Assembly: GCF_010093535.1 (NCBI RefSeq) | Contig: NW_022985162.1 | Span: forward strand, 825,700-889,699 | Source of the DNA: Lindgomyces ingoldianus | Taxonomy: Eukaryota > Ascomycota > Dothideomycetes > Pleosporales > Lindgomycetaceae | Length of the DNA stretch: 64,000 bases | Reading direction: 5' to 3' | Shown here: piece by piece, positions 1 through 11,454 of the stretch | How the letters are laid out: each line of letters opens with the position of its first letter | Position numbering within the stretch: position 1 is the first letter of the stretch | The notes under the pieces: generated by a model | Seen by the model: only the letters and a program-made list of their open reading frames with translations | Database searches by the model: none | What the model was told of the DNA's origin: nothing | Position numbers and translations under genes: made by a program

Positions 1-1
1 T

Positions 2-781
2 GTCGACGATGACTTCCTACCTGCACCACCCAGCCAACTTGCGAAAGAAGGACGGTTTGGCGATGCGACGTACATGATTGGGTGGGCGCAGGGAGATGTG
101 AATTTCTTCACGGATTTTACTATCGCTACCGCTAACGACACATACAACTTCGTCCAAGGCTACTTGCCCAAGATGCCCAGTGAGCATGTAAACCACCTCC
201 TCTCACTTTATCCCGTGTCCGAATTCACCCCGCCATCAACTACGACCCTCACGGCAGAATTTTATCGCTCAGCCAGGATATTCAGAGACATCATAATGAC
301 ATGCCAGCCCATTTACCTGGCAGAAAACATCAACGCCAAAGGCAACTCCGTGTATCTCTACGACTTCAACCAAACAATCCTGGAACCGATCATCGACAAA
401 CTCTTCAACGTGAGCGACATTGGCGTGGTACATACCTCTGAATTCGCATACATATACGGCAACCTTTCTCACTACAATGACTCAAGATACCCTTTTAATC
501 CAAAGCCTTCGGATTATGCACTTGTTTCGAGAGCTTCCAGAACTTGGAGTACGTTTGCGAGTTTAGGTAGGCCGAGTTTGCCTGGGAAGGATACGGTGCA
601 AGGGTTTGAGGAGGCGTTTTCGGTGGAGAACAATACAGCAATTTATGTTATTGGGGGACCGAATGAAGGGCTGTCGACGTTTGACGGGCCGGGGAGTCAC
701 CGGGAGGTTGAGAGGCAGAGACTGAGGGAGAGGTGTTCATATATTAATAGTCCGGAAGTTATTGGGTATCTGCAGTATTGA
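2..781 (+). CDS. Type-B carboxylesterase/lipase family protein, 3' part only
   Basis: An open frame runs from the window edge (frame of base 2) to a stop at 779-781. The coding sequence therefore starts upstream, and the ATG at 74 is an internal methionine. The roughly 259 visible residues match the C-terminal half of fungal carboxylesterases (COesterase fold): a P-S-Q-L-x-K-E-G-R-F-G stretch, then an acidic residue in G-W-A-Q-G-D, and later H-T-S-E-F-A-Y-I-Y-G, which carries the catalytic histidine of the Ser-Glu/Asp-His triad. Several N-x-S/T sequons and the family suggest a secreted ester hydrolase. The nucleophile serine region is outside the window. It lies about 1.5 kb from the PaxU-like gene, so membership of the neighbouring terpenoid cluster is possible but unproven. 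Confidence 0.85.
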   Translation, partial: VDDDFLPAPPSQLAKEGRFGDATYMIGWAQGDVNFFTDFTIATANDTYNFVQGYLPKMPSEHVNHLLSLYPVSEFTPPSTTTLTAEFYRSARIFRDIIMTCQPIYLAENINAKGNSVYLYDFNQTILEPIIDKLFNVSDIGVVHTSEFAYIYGNLSHYNDSRYPFNPKPSDYALVSRASRTWSTFASLGRPSLPGKDTVQGFEEAFSVENNTAIYVIGGPNEGLSTFDGPGSHREVERQRLRERCSYINSPEVIGYLQY

Positions 782-2259
782 GATATTATGCAGGCGATTT
801 TGGGGGAACTTCAGCGTGCCCAATAGGCCGTACGTACACACAGCGATGTTCTGTCGGTGCGTACGATAGCTGTTGCCCCAAGCATTGTCCGTAGTACAGT
901 GTACAGTTAGCATTTTAGGATAGCTTATAAGACTTAATTTAGCGATTTACAGAGCTCTTCCAGTGAAGCTGCCCTAAGGGGCCAATTAGGAAATATTGTG
1001 TGCGATGCTAATTTAACTGCTCCTAGGAGACTTTCCCTGAGTATCTAGATAGTATGAAAAGAGAGTCTTTTTTCTACGGTTCACTGTTCTGGCGTCAGCT
1101 TAGCTGCGCAAAGTTCATGGTCGCACTTAGAGTCATTGGCATGTTAATTGACTGGATACTCCTGATCCTTCCCATGGTGTTCAATAGAACGTAGCACTGT
1201 TGCTACTGTTACTGATAGCAGCAATTACTTAGAAGTTAGGACGAATTACCTTTGTTAATGTATAGTTAATAAGGCTATAATTGCTGCAGTAACTGTTTAT
1301 ACTAACTAATTTCCTGGTGTTTTAATAAACCGTTTAAGGAGGACGTTTTCGCGCGTAGTAATAAAAGGGCTACTGTGGAACGGGAGGTGTTGAAACACGC
1401 ACAAATGCACTTGGTTATGTAATTTTTTAACTGTCGAACCTGGCATCTTGCAGTGGGGATATAGGAGTAATATACAGGACAAGAGAAATACATCTATCTC
1501 GGGCAGCCGCGAAAGCATCAGGGGGGAAGAGCTGAACATACGACCTGTGCACGACAATTTCTGTGACGTAGAAGAAACAACATGACGTATTAACATGATA
1601 GATGCGATGATCTTCTTGTACAAACGGCGAGGTGTGAAACGCGTGGGCTGAATAGAATGTCCCCAAAGACTCTGGAAGGAAGGCAAGTGTGTAGGACTGC
1701 CAGTAACAAGAAGAACTGGTAACTCAGCAGTCAAAGTTGGTAGAGATCCTCGGAGCTGCGATGAGAGCTCCTGCGATGGGTATGATGGTTCGATGTCAGT
1801 CTGAAGATGGTTGTTCCTGGGTGATGTCACAATGCCCATGATTGCAGTACTATCAGTAATCGCATAGTCGACAAATTCTTCTCTAACTCTCGACAAAACG
1901 AAGAGGTTTAACATATTGGGCAACAGGACTGCAAACCGCGAACTGAAAGGCTGCAGGGTAATCGGAGAAGGGAAAGCAGGCACAATTCGCATGGACCAAT
2001 GAAATTCATGCCTCGGCATCTCGACTGCCAAGCCTTACCCTTGAACCTTGTGAACGGAAGAACCCAAATGTCCGAAAAAAAGTGAATACCGGTAGTAGTC
2101 TTACGGATCCGCCCTCGTATGGAATCTTGCTCGTTTGCTCTTGATATGTAATCGTCAACATTCTGTGAAAAATCCAAACTAGCACTCTTAACCATCCTCC
2201 AAACACCCAAAGCGAGTTCTAGCCTACACGTTGCAGAAGCACCACTCGGATATCCGGAC
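782..2259. other. Intergenic, no supportable gene
   Basis: About 1.5 kb between the carboxylesterase and the PaxU-like gene. Bases 900-1,300 are AT-leaning. Several overlapping minus-strand open frames between 1,300 and 2,320 have no recognisable domain, no consistent splice structure and overlap each other, so I do not call them. Confidence 0.5.
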
Positions 2260-3093
2260 ATGGCATCAATAACCCCGCGAATGGCCCACAAGCCACTTTC
2301 CGAATTCCAGAAAATAGGATACAATACATTTATCTGGACACCCCCAAGCTATTCCGCGCAATCACCGCTCATTTTCTTCTTCGCCTGGAATGCGGCGGCT
2401 GCCAAACACATCGCCAAATACACTCTCGCATACCAGAAACTCTTCCCAAGCGCGAGAATCCTGCTCGTACGATGCAACACGCCCGACATGTTCCGCAAAG
2501 CGGAGAGCTATCGGAAACTTCAAACACCAGCCTTCGAGGTAGTTCAGGAACATGTTAGGAGTGGAGGCGAGGTTCTAGTGCACAGTTTCAGCAATGGTGG
2601 GGGCAACCAGGTCGTCCACTTTGCGAAACTGTGGAGGGACGAGGAAGGAGGCTTTTTGCCGATGCGAGCGCAGATCTTGGATTCAAGTCCCGGAAAGGGG
2701 CCGTGGATGAGGAGTCATGCTGCGATTGTACTTTCGTTGCCGAGGACTTTCTTGTGGAGGGTCTTTGGCGGTTTGGCGGTTCATTTACTGCTGCTGATGA
2801 TATTTTTGTTCAACATGGTTACGCGAAAAGAACCAAAGTTCATTATCATGGGGAGGGAGCTGAACGACCCAACGATCTTTTCTACAAAGGCGCCCCGGGT
2901 GTACTTGTATAGTAAGGCGGATCAGATGGTGGGGCACGACGAGGTGGAGGAGCATGCTGATGATGCTACGTCGAAGGGGTACGATGTCAGGAAGGTGAGG
3001 TTCGAGAGCAGTCCGCATGCGGGACATGTCCGGGAAGACGAGGGGAAGTATTGGGGTGCGGTCATGGACGCTTGGAATAGAGGTCGACGGTGA
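2260..3093 (+). CDS. DUF829/TMEM53-family alpha/beta hydrolase-like protein (PaxU type)
   Basis: A single-exon 277-residue protein. It has the hallmarks of the DUF829/TMEM53 family, whose fungal members are often labelled indole-diterpene biosynthesis protein PaxU. These are an N-terminal F-F-A-W-N motif (about residues 40-44), a nucleophile-elbow-like H-S-F-S-N-G-G-G (about 107-114), a hydrophobic segment near 170-190, and a C-terminal Y-S-K-A-D ... S-P-H-A-G-H region holding the probable acid and histidine. The serine in S-F-S-N-G is the candidate nucleophile. The reaction is unknown; PaxU itself has no firmly assigned step. Position next to a diterpene synthase makes a cluster role attractive, but the family is also common outside clusters. 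Confidence 0.85.
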   Translation: MASITPRMAHKPLSEFQKIGYNTFIWTPPSYSAQSPLIFFFAWNAAAAKHIAKYTLAYQKLFPSARILLVRCNTPDMFRKAESYRKLQTPAFEVVQEHVRSGGEVLVHSFSNGGGNQVVHFAKLWRDEEGGFLPMRAQILDSSPGKGPWMRSHAAIVLSLPRTFLWRVFGGLAVHLLLLMIFLFNMVTRKEPKFIIMGRELNDPTIFSTKAPRVYLYSKADQMVGHDEVEEHADDATSKGYDVRKVRFESSPHAGHVREDEGKYWGAVMDAWNRGRR

Positions 3094-3110
3094 ATTTTTA
3101 GCGATGTAGT

Positions 3111-3791
3111 TTATAGACGTGCTGCCACCAAACTCAAGTAGATGTTCCAAAACAATCCGCAGCAGCTGAGGAAGACGATGCGCTTCTCCACGGGACAGTA
3201 TGTTGTGGAGAAAAAGTTAGCGATGGGCCAGACTTTGTAGGAGTCGAAGATGATTTTGAGCGTCTCCTGGAAAGAAAGGCTTTGTCAGAATCTACTGGGA
3301 GAATGCGGTACGCGGGGAACCGAACTAACATTCTTCATATCCGCCCCAATTTGTGCCGAAGTTTTGCCCTTCATAAAACCCATGATGACCAGGAACATGG
3401 TAGTGTTGAGCAGAGCTCCCATAGTGATGCAGTCGGTAAACCACTTTTTGAAGATGTTCCACCAGTTCCTTACCCTAACTTCCTCCTCCCTCTGCATGTG
3501 CGTCCCTTCTCCCCGCAGGAAAACCCCCTTCTCTTCCGCATCCAGAGTTGTATCGTCGACCTTCAGCTTCACTACCTTCCACCCCGGAAAGGCTCTTTCT
3601 AGCCAGGCTTGCCAGTGGAAGTTGATGGGTGCGGTAATGCACACCATGATAGCGAACTGGATAAAAAGGACGTGGTCGAAGACGAATGGGACATCGTTCT
3701 TCCAAGCCTTGAGGCGTTGCGCAATGACGTTAGAACAGCAATCAATGCCGAGCGCGAGAAGACATGCGGTTGCTATAGGCGGGAGTTTCAT
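3111..3791 (-). CDS. Mpv17/PMP22 family membrane protein
   Basis: Two exons on the minus strand: 3330-3791 and 3111-3266, split by a 63-bp GT-AG intron. The spliced product is 205 residues, the usual family length. Exon 2 contains the family signature: W-P-I-A-N-F-F followed by P-V-E-K-R-I and a W-N-I-Y-L-S-L C-terminal membrane segment. Four hydrophobic segments are visible overall. Family members sit in the mitochondrial inner membrane or peroxisomal membrane and are thought to form channels. The stop lies only 17 bp from the stop of the convergent PaxU-like gene. Its place beside a terpene cluster may be incidental. Confidence 0.9.
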
Positions 3792-4792
3792 TGCGATCTA
3801 GATCGGGATTCGTGGTGGGGTATCGCGTTTTGATGGGAGCGAGAAGGAGAGAGGGCTACGCGCGAGGCCACCTTCGCCAGAGCATAAAAGGATTCAGGGG
3901 TGGCTCAGCGGATATATGCTCTACCTAACTTGGCTGTTGAAGAGGAAAAAATGGCGAACTTGAGATGCGAGAAGGCCTATGATCAATTGCAATGTACTCA
4001 GCAGCTTATGTTTCTATGTCCGCAACTGTTTAGATGGTGGTCTGCACCCCATTGCTATCATGACGTTGCACGTCTCAAAGATAACGAGTTAGCGCCCTGA
4101 GTTGAACATTACTAAGCTCATCACAATTCCCACTGGAATCCTTCAATCCTTCCAACCACTACCTCGCTATTCATTACGATCACAAGATACTTATCCGCTT
4201 CATTTAATTTCCGTAGTTTCGCGTATTTGGGATTTGCGCGCTCACCAAACAGTTACATCTCGGCCAATGAGCGTCCACGGTTTCCTGAAGGAGTTGATCC
4301 TCCCTCTACTTGAAGAAGCTTATGCTACCCAGCAAAATTCCCCTGCGGCCTGGCCTGCGGGTTATATTGAATGAACGTGTTGTCGACTCCCGATTCGCTC
4401 TAGCCCCGCCTCCCTCCCATTCCCGCCTGTGCAATATTCACCATGGCAGCCCTATGAGAGATGTCGTTTCTCGTTTCGGCTTATGTCTTGCAACGTTAGA
4501 GGGTCATCGGGCCACTTCATCTTGTCCACGTCGATTGTTCTTCAATAGGCCAAGTCTTCCATCTTTTCACGCATCCCTCTTACTCTTGTCATATATCTAC
4601 GAACCGTAAACTTGTCCTCCATCTTGTTCTTTGAGAGAAATCTACTAGAGATTATGTATTAGTCTAAAAACCACATCCCCAACTCCTTACGCCTGTATGC
4701 CGAAGAAATGAAATCATCGATGTCATTATGTCATACATACAGAAGATGCAACCAAGCGCTAGGTTGCCTTTGCTCAGATTCCACTGACTAGA
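3792..4792. other. Intergenic between Mpv17 gene and diterpene synthase
   Basis: One kilobase between the start of the Mpv17-like gene and the 3' end of the diterpene synthase. Short plus-strand open frames here have no recognisable content. It should contain the Mpv17 promoter and the 3' UTR of the synthase. A box-A-like sequence near 3,900 has no matching T-arm downstream, so no tRNA is called. Confidence 0.5.
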
Positions 4793-7700
4793 TCATGCCT
4801 TTACAGTCTTCACATGGGTCCCTTGGCTCTCTTCCCGACGAATCCCGATATCGCGAGCCACGTATATCTGACCATAGAGGTCTGTCACCTGGATGAAAAG
4901 CTTCAGCTTCTTCATCACGGCCACATCCAAGCTCTCTTCTAGCTCTCCCACAACCCTTGTCAAGCAACGTCGCTCGTACTCAGCAACAATCAACAAATCC
5001 CTCTTCCGCTGTTCGGTAAGATCCGTGGCGCTCATGATCTGTCCCTTTGGTATGGAAGTGTTGAATTCTGGAAAGTTGACGCTGTTTAGGTTTTTTTCTT
5101 CCTGGTCACGCACTACTGAGCCGAAGTCGTTGTACTGTCGGCACATCGTAGCGAGGTGGTGGCAGGCATCTTCAAGCGCATATCTCTGGTGCATGTTGGA
5201 AATAATGTGCTGTCCGCTCTCGCTGATCAGACACAAGTAGAAGACGAATGAGTACGGACAGCTCGTGTGATCGGCCGAAGTCGTGCGCACCCAGTCAAAG
5301 AATGTCGTCCGCGGTCTAACCCACATCAAAGTCCCATTCGAAGTTTCCGATGACTCTGGCAACTCAGCGCAATCCTCCATATGTGTGACGTGAGCTAGAA
5401 GGAATGTCTGCATCTCCTGCGCAAGCCAAGCCCGCAGCGCTGGTGGGCTTGACACGACTTTGGGATGCTGCAGAGCATAGTTGACAAATTTGGTGAGCAC
5501 TTCTTCCACATTGTCATCCTTCTCCTTCCGGTTGTTGACTACACCCGCCTCTAAATCCCGTATAAGACGCTTCACCGGCTCTGTTTGATACCTATCCTGG
5601 AAGCCTTTTCCGTTGGCCGCTTTCGCCCCGTTCTGTATCTCAGCCGACGCTTCATGCTCTTCGCTGATGCCGCTTAACCCCTTTCCTTTGCTATCCCTAC
5701 GCTCTATCTTGCTGTCTGCTCGTGGTCTTCCGGATCCGTTGACCCCAATGTGTGCGACACCGTTCTTTGGCTCTTCATGGGTACCCTTGGGAAGGCCATT
5801 TGATACTCCGTTTGTATTCCCACACAGAGAATTGTTTGCCTCTGCATCATGTATGCCACTTGGGGTATTCTTAAGCGCGCCGGTTTGAGCCCCGTTCGAA
5901 ACACCGTTAAGAACAGCTGTAGAAATACTATTCAGTAGCCCATTTGGAACAAGAATCTTCTTTGGAGTTCCACCAATTTCGCTTTCACTACTTCTCTTAC
6001 GCTGGGTCGGGGCTCCAGAACATAGTGCACGGATGAAGGCCTTTAAGGCTGGCAGCCTTTCTCGATACTGATCCCACACGACGGTTTCCATATACGCATC
6101 AACCTGAAAGTTGAACATGGATACTACCATCATTTCCCATAGCGTCTCTGCTGGTATGGACGTAGATAGGAAATCTCTACAACCAATCCATGTGAAGGGG
6201 ATGTACTCTTGATATTTCTCATCGCTGGCTTTCTCTATCGGTGGGAAAATCTTGTATCGAGCCTGCTTAAGCGCGACGGCAAATTGTGCGCTCTGCAACA
6301 GCGAAAGTTGTAGTTTCCACTTCGGCGCTTGGGAAAATGGGAAGACTGTGGAAAAGAATCCGGACATTTTGCACATCTTCTTATTCAATTGAGCCGGGAA
6401 TAGGTCCACAACCTTTTGCGAGATGAACGCTGTTGGCACTATAATCTTCGATGCAGCTAAACAGTATGCTTGGGACAGGCTACTGGACGAGTATGCTGTC
6501 TTCTCAATCCAAAGTACCTCGGCGTTTCTCCAGTGATTACGGTGGTCCTCGAGGTACGCTTTCCCACGGTACATGCAAGCGATGCCCTCCGGTTTCAAGA
6601 AGTCCACCCAAGGTAAACTCAATAGGGGGGCGAGTGTCAAGATAGCATAAGCGGTTACTTCTCTCTTCGATTCCCACGAGCCATCAGCTAGCTGCAGCCT
6701 CATTGTTCGTCCGAGGATATCAAGCAACGTCCGAGGGATGTCTTGGTAAATCACTTGCAGAGGGATTGCGTCCATGTCGAGCTCCTTTTTCCCCCACCGT
6801 TTCAAAAATAGCACGAAAGCTTGAGCAACCAGCATCATTGGGTATTGTACTGACGTATGCTTTTCAATATTAGCTTCCACCATCGGCGGAGACATTGCAC
6901 TTGTCCACTCACCCATTTATCCGGTCCGTTATTCTCCATCCAGGTCTTGCTCAGAAACGTTACGCATTTAACGATCTGCTTTGTATATCTGGCTGGCTCG
7001 GGAGTTCGGAGGAGACATGAAAGAATATTACAGTTCGCACTACTGCTAGCATTACGCTCACCCCGATACGTGATAAAAGACGAATCTGCTTCGAATGCTT
7101 TGAGCATTGGATCTACGCTGTGATCCCAGCCCAATAACCTCAGAGCGGATATCGTCTTGGCGGTATCGTCGGCGTCAGGCAAGGATGAGGGCGCTAAGGC
7201 TAAGTCAACTCTGGATCTCAGTTCCGCGGGCTATCTCGTCTCACCGAATCCGACGATACCCTTCTGCGACTTTAAGTTTGTCTCGAGAAACACTGTCAAT
7301 TTTCGGATATCCTCCCGCAAGAAATCCTCCTTATCAAAACCAGATTCCAGGAGGGTGTCAATTACCTGAACTAGTTAGCAATTCACACCGTCTACTTAGT
7401 GGCAAGGGACTCAGCTAACTCACCCAGGAGATTTCGAAAATAGGGCTTGGAAACGCCGAGGGAAAACCTCCTTTGTTGCCAATTACCGTTTGTTGCTCGA
7501 AGACTGTGCGAAGATACGCTTCAGCATCATTGTCCCACGTAGTTGAATTCATCAAATACGCCGCAGTAGAGGAAGGTGAAGCCAACATGGACCCATTCGG
7601 CATCTTGTGCTGCTTGACTTTGTCGAAATCTAAAGTACCAACGAAAGCTTCCAGTGTGTGGATAAGAGTCGTCTGTACTGGGCTCGTGAGGATCGGGCCC

Positions 7701-8212
7701 AACGTAGCCAGTTTCGCTGCGTTCAACGCCATCAATGGCTTCCTGGATGGGAAATCGAATTGGACTCCCTCAATTTCTAATAATCGAAGCAAATTTGGGA
7801 CTAGAACTTCCAAACCAACCCTGTCTGTGGCATCGAGATCCCATTTCCCCAACAGGCGACGAAGAGAGTCTTCGGCTGCTCGACATCGTCTTTCATTGTC
7901 CGCTCGAGCAGCTTCATATTGCCGCTCCTGTCGTTTCAAGGCCAGAAGAGCTGCCAAGGTATTGATGATACCATCCGCATCCGACGTTTCTGCTGCCCAG
8001 GATCCATCCTCAGATTGTGTTGCCTTGAGGTAGTCGTAGGCTTCTGGAAACAGAGTCCGAATCCTCCCATCTTCACCTTTCTTCTCCGTCATCGCCACCC
8101 ATGCGGTATCGTATGTTGCAGGCGACATAGTACCGAGCCCATGCTGCGAATCGCATTGTGTTGCGAGGAAGTGTACTAGCCCCCATGCCTCGTCGGTGAT
8201 GGTCTGGTACAT
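4793..8212 (-). CDS. Bifunctional (class II + class I) diterpene synthase, CPS/KS type
   Basis: Four exons on the minus strand: 7424-8212, 7245-7365, 6913-7193 (alternative acceptor makes it 6913-7199) and 4793-6859, giving about 1,085 residues. The start is ATG 8212, because the longer open frame upstream has no ATG before an in-frame stop. Exon 1 carries the G-T-M-S-P-A-T-Y-D-T-A-W-V motif typical of fungal copalyl diphosphate/kaurene synthases. Exon 3 carries P-D-A-D-D-T-A-K-T (about 310-313), the class II DxDD motif that protonates GGPP. The C-terminal half is the class I domain, with D-A-Y-M-E at about 651-655 in the aspartate-rich position and N-D-F-G-S-V-V-R-D (from about 974) as the NSE metal motif. 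Fungal homologues are usually about 950 residues; the excess is an Asn/Gly/Ser-rich, probably disordered insert at about 681-818. It should act in the cytosol as the scaffold-forming enzyme of the cluster. Confidence 0.93.
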
Positions 8213-9508
8213 TTTCTCAACGATATTCCAAAGGATCGAAAACTTCGGAATGGTGTCAACTAAACCTTGGGCTTCAGTCAAGCTAAGGGCTCGAGGTCAT
8301 CTCGGTAACTAGAGCTGCTTCCTGACCGTGCACAGCTTTAATGCGGCTTTTCCAGGACTTCCACTTTTCCTATCTCACTGTACAAAACGGGGTCTAATAC
8401 TTCTATCGTACCTCGGCCATAGCACTGCGGCAAAGAGCGAAGAAGCACGAGCATCCGGGATGTTCATGATGCTGCCCCGGAAGCGCCATTGGCTAATTGT
8501 TCCGTCTGGGGAGGGCATTGAGTGGACCCTGCTGTCGAGGATATTGCCACGTCGTACAGCGATCACTCATGTGGAATTTAGGATCATCAATGTGCATGCT
8601 GGAACCCAACACCCTAGAAGGAACATTCCCGGATGAGGAAATTGGTCCACTTTTTAACACTCGATACCTGCGGAAGGCCTTACCGAAGATGAAAAGCACT
8701 GACAGGATAGTGAGCATGGTTCTAGCCGCTGCGAGGACCGGAGCGGCAATGTTAGGATCAAAGAGAGAAAGAAGAGTGTTAGTGTCGGTGTGCTCCGCGA
8801 GATGATTTGCGGAAGTGTCTTCTGTTTGGCTTACCAATTGGGGCGCGTGTTATTATCCCTCTCTGGTCTGAAGCATATCCCAATTGCATTGTTTCCTCTC
8901 ATGTTCATTCTAAACAGTCTTATTCATCCATTGCCCTCGATTCATCCATTCATCCTCAGCTTCCCAGGCTGCATCTACGGGATGATGTTTCCTTGACTGG
9001 AGGTAATGCCAAGCATCGATGGTCTGCGGAAGTTGTTCTGAGTGGACCTTACTCGCATGCCACGTCGGCTCGGTATCAGCGCGTTGCGTTTAAGCAAGCC
9101 AATGCCGAGATCCACTGCATGCATACTAGTTTCGCACTGACGCTCCGTGGAAGAGGGATTTCTCCAAAGCAACCTCGCATCCTTGCAACCGTTCCAGATT
9201 GATACTAAATTGAACTTCTCTAGCGTTTGCATACAAGGTGCAGCGTTCGAGCTGCGGTACCATGAAAGCTGCACAGCCCATGCATTTTGCACACCCTGAA
9301 ATCAAGGGCACTGACTCGTCCTAGAATATCATGAGACTACCGGCTCTGTCCCGCGCGGCTCGCGGCGCCTGTTCTGACCCACCCCCGAGTGAGCAAAAAG
9401 CATGTCCTAACGATATAGTGGTGTAGAAGCCTTTCCCCGCCAGCACCCCTTCCACAGGTTCAACTTTGAAGTGGGCGTGCCTATCAACAGGAATCTGTTT
9501 CGCCCAGT
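8213..9508. promoter_or_regulatory. Divergent intergenic region between diterpene synthase and P450
   Basis: About 1.3 kb separates the synthase start (8212, minus) from the P450 start (9509, plus), so both promoters must lie here. One minus-strand open frame (8493-8837) encodes a hydrophobic stretch near its middle but begins with TTG, has no ATG-initiated start and matches nothing I recognise, so it is not called. I did not identify a specific transcription-factor site. Confidence 0.5.
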
Positions 9509-11454
9509 ATGGAAGCACTGAGTTTCTTCCCTAAGAACACCAGCTCCGTCTTATCGCATTTGCCAAATTTCAGCTTTCCGCCGTTCAATCAGTCAAACAT
9601 TCATTTCCCGAAGCATCGCGAGGAGTTTTTCCAGCAGCTGATACCCATCAAAGCCACTCTCACCAATATCCTTGATGCTTTATCAATTCCTCAATTCGTT
9701 GGACTTCTCGTTGCTTTTTGTTGGGTTCTTTCTGTATTCTTGCAGAAACGACCCAAGGTTGCTAGTGCGCCGTACCATGGATACATGAGCTGGTTTGAAC
9801 CTACATTCATCCTACAGACCAGGTATATAACGGGTGCGAGGAAGATTATCACAAGTGGGTATGAGAAGGTATGCCATCTACCTTGATAGTTACTTATGTT
9901 ACGTTAAAGCTTGAGCAGTACAGAGACTCTCCATTTGTAGTGAGGAGATACGATGTCGACATATCGGTGCTACCGAACAAGTATTTGAATGAGCTGAGAC
10001 TGTATCCGAACACCAAGCTCAGCGGCGTGAAGGCACAGGTTAAGGTATGCTGGTTTAAAATCGATTTTGCGCCGTCCTGACGGTCCTCCAGAACCTTGTT
10101 GACAAATGGACCTACACAACATTGATGATCGAATCGAACTTGCACATTCGCGTCCTTCAAAACAAGCTTACGGCTGAATTAGCCAAGTACCTTGACATCG
10201 CAAAAACCGAGCTCAACCATGGATGGCCGCTTGATATTCCACAGCCCGACGGTACGCATTCTCCCCACCATGAACGCCTTCATACGCATGACTAAAATCT
10301 TCAAGACTGGATCGAAGTCGACATGCAACAAATGATGCGCATGCTCGTTGGCCGCATGTCCGCCAAAATCTTCCTCGGCCACCCAGCCTGCCGTAACATG
10401 GAATGGCTCAAGCTATCTATCGACTTCAGCATCGACATGTTCACTGCTGCATTCATGCTTCGAATGTTCCCTCCGTGGCTGCACCCTATCGTCGCATGGC
10501 TGGTCCCGGCGCGGTACCGCGTGAGGCGGAACCTCAAGACTGCCGAACGTATCATTGGCCCGCTTATGGATAAACACCGGGATGCGCTGAAGAGGAAAGC
10601 AGCAGGTGAAAGCATAGAGGAAGATGATACCTTATTAAATTGGATGATGGATAATGGAAATGAGAAAGAGAACCGGTTGTTCGAGATGGCGACTCGACAG
10701 TCTATCTTGACCCTTGCAAGTATCCATACCACATCTATGGGAGTGGCAAATATGCTATTTGATCTTTGTGCCCATCCGGAGTGGTTCCCAGTGCTGAGAG
10801 AGGAGATCCAGCAAGTAGAGAAGGAGCTGGGGAAGCTGGGAGAGAGGGAAGGTGCTGGGGCTAAGCAGTGGCTGCCTAAGTTGGAAAAAATGGACTCTTT
10901 CTTCGTGGAGTCACAGCGGTTTAATCCTCCTATTCTTCGTAAGTCCCTCACTCGTATTCTCTACTTCTTACCTTCCAAATGTTAGGAGTTATGGGATGTT
11001 GATTCGTTCTGTAGTCGCACCGCAGCGGTTAGCGGTCGTACCGATTACCTTAAAAGACGGCACGCACATCCCCGCCGGAACCCGAATTGCCTGCGCTAAC
11101 TGGAACATCCTAAATGACCCATCCACAACGCCATCACCAGACACCTTCGATCCTATGCGCTCGTACCGCAAGCGCCATGAGTCCGGAGAGTTTAATAAGC
11201 ATCTCGCTGGCCAGACCGACAAAGACAATCTCTCGTTTGGCCACGGCAAACAAGCGTGCCCGGGGAGGTACTTTGCTGTGGGCGAGATTAAGATGATCCT
11301 TGCAAGGTTGCTTGTGGAGTTTGAGTTCAAGTATCCGAAGGGGAAGGGTAGGCCGAGTAATTTTTATGCGGATGAGAACGTTTTTCCGGATCCGTGGGCT
11401 AGGCTGTTAATGAGGAAGAGGAGAGAGGCTTGTCAGGCTTGTGGGCGGTCGTGA
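9509..11454 (+). CDS. Cytochrome P450, ent-kaurene-oxidase-like (CYP503/P450-4 type)
   Basis: Five exons: 9509-9868, 9919-10044, 10092-10251, 10306-10938 and 11015-11454, giving 572 residues. An N-terminal membrane anchor lies around residues 65-85. The oxygen-binding I-helix region reads A-S-I-H-T-T-S, the ExxR motif is E-S-Q-R, and the haem loop F-G-H-G-K-Q-A-C-P-G places the ligand cysteine near residue 508. The I-helix, the W-I-E-V-D and C-R-N-x-E-W-L blocks and the C-terminal K-G-R-P-x-N resemble the Fusarium gibberellin-pathway ent-kaurene oxidase family. By family it would be an ER monooxygenase oxidising a diterpene, using cytochrome P450 reductase. It is transcribed divergently from the diterpene synthase, supporting joint function. 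The last intron acceptor (11014) was chosen because it keeps the spacing of the family. Confidence 0.92.

Noticed and set aside
1306..2324. Overlapping minus-strand open frames (up to 241 codons)
   Set aside because: They overlap one another in different frames, run into the PaxU-like gene's start, and contain no recognisable domain.
3899..3990. Box-A-like TGGCTCAGCGG suggesting a tRNA
   Set aside because: No box B, anticodon arm or acceptor pairing follows.
8213..8281. Extension of the diterpene synthase N terminus by 23 codons
   Set aside because: The extension starts at TTG just after an in-frame stop; ATG 8212 gives the family-like start.
8493..8837. 114-codon minus-strand frame with one hydrophobic segment between synthase and P450
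   Set aside because: Starts with TTG, has no ATG-initiated start, no homology I recognise and lies in a promoter region.
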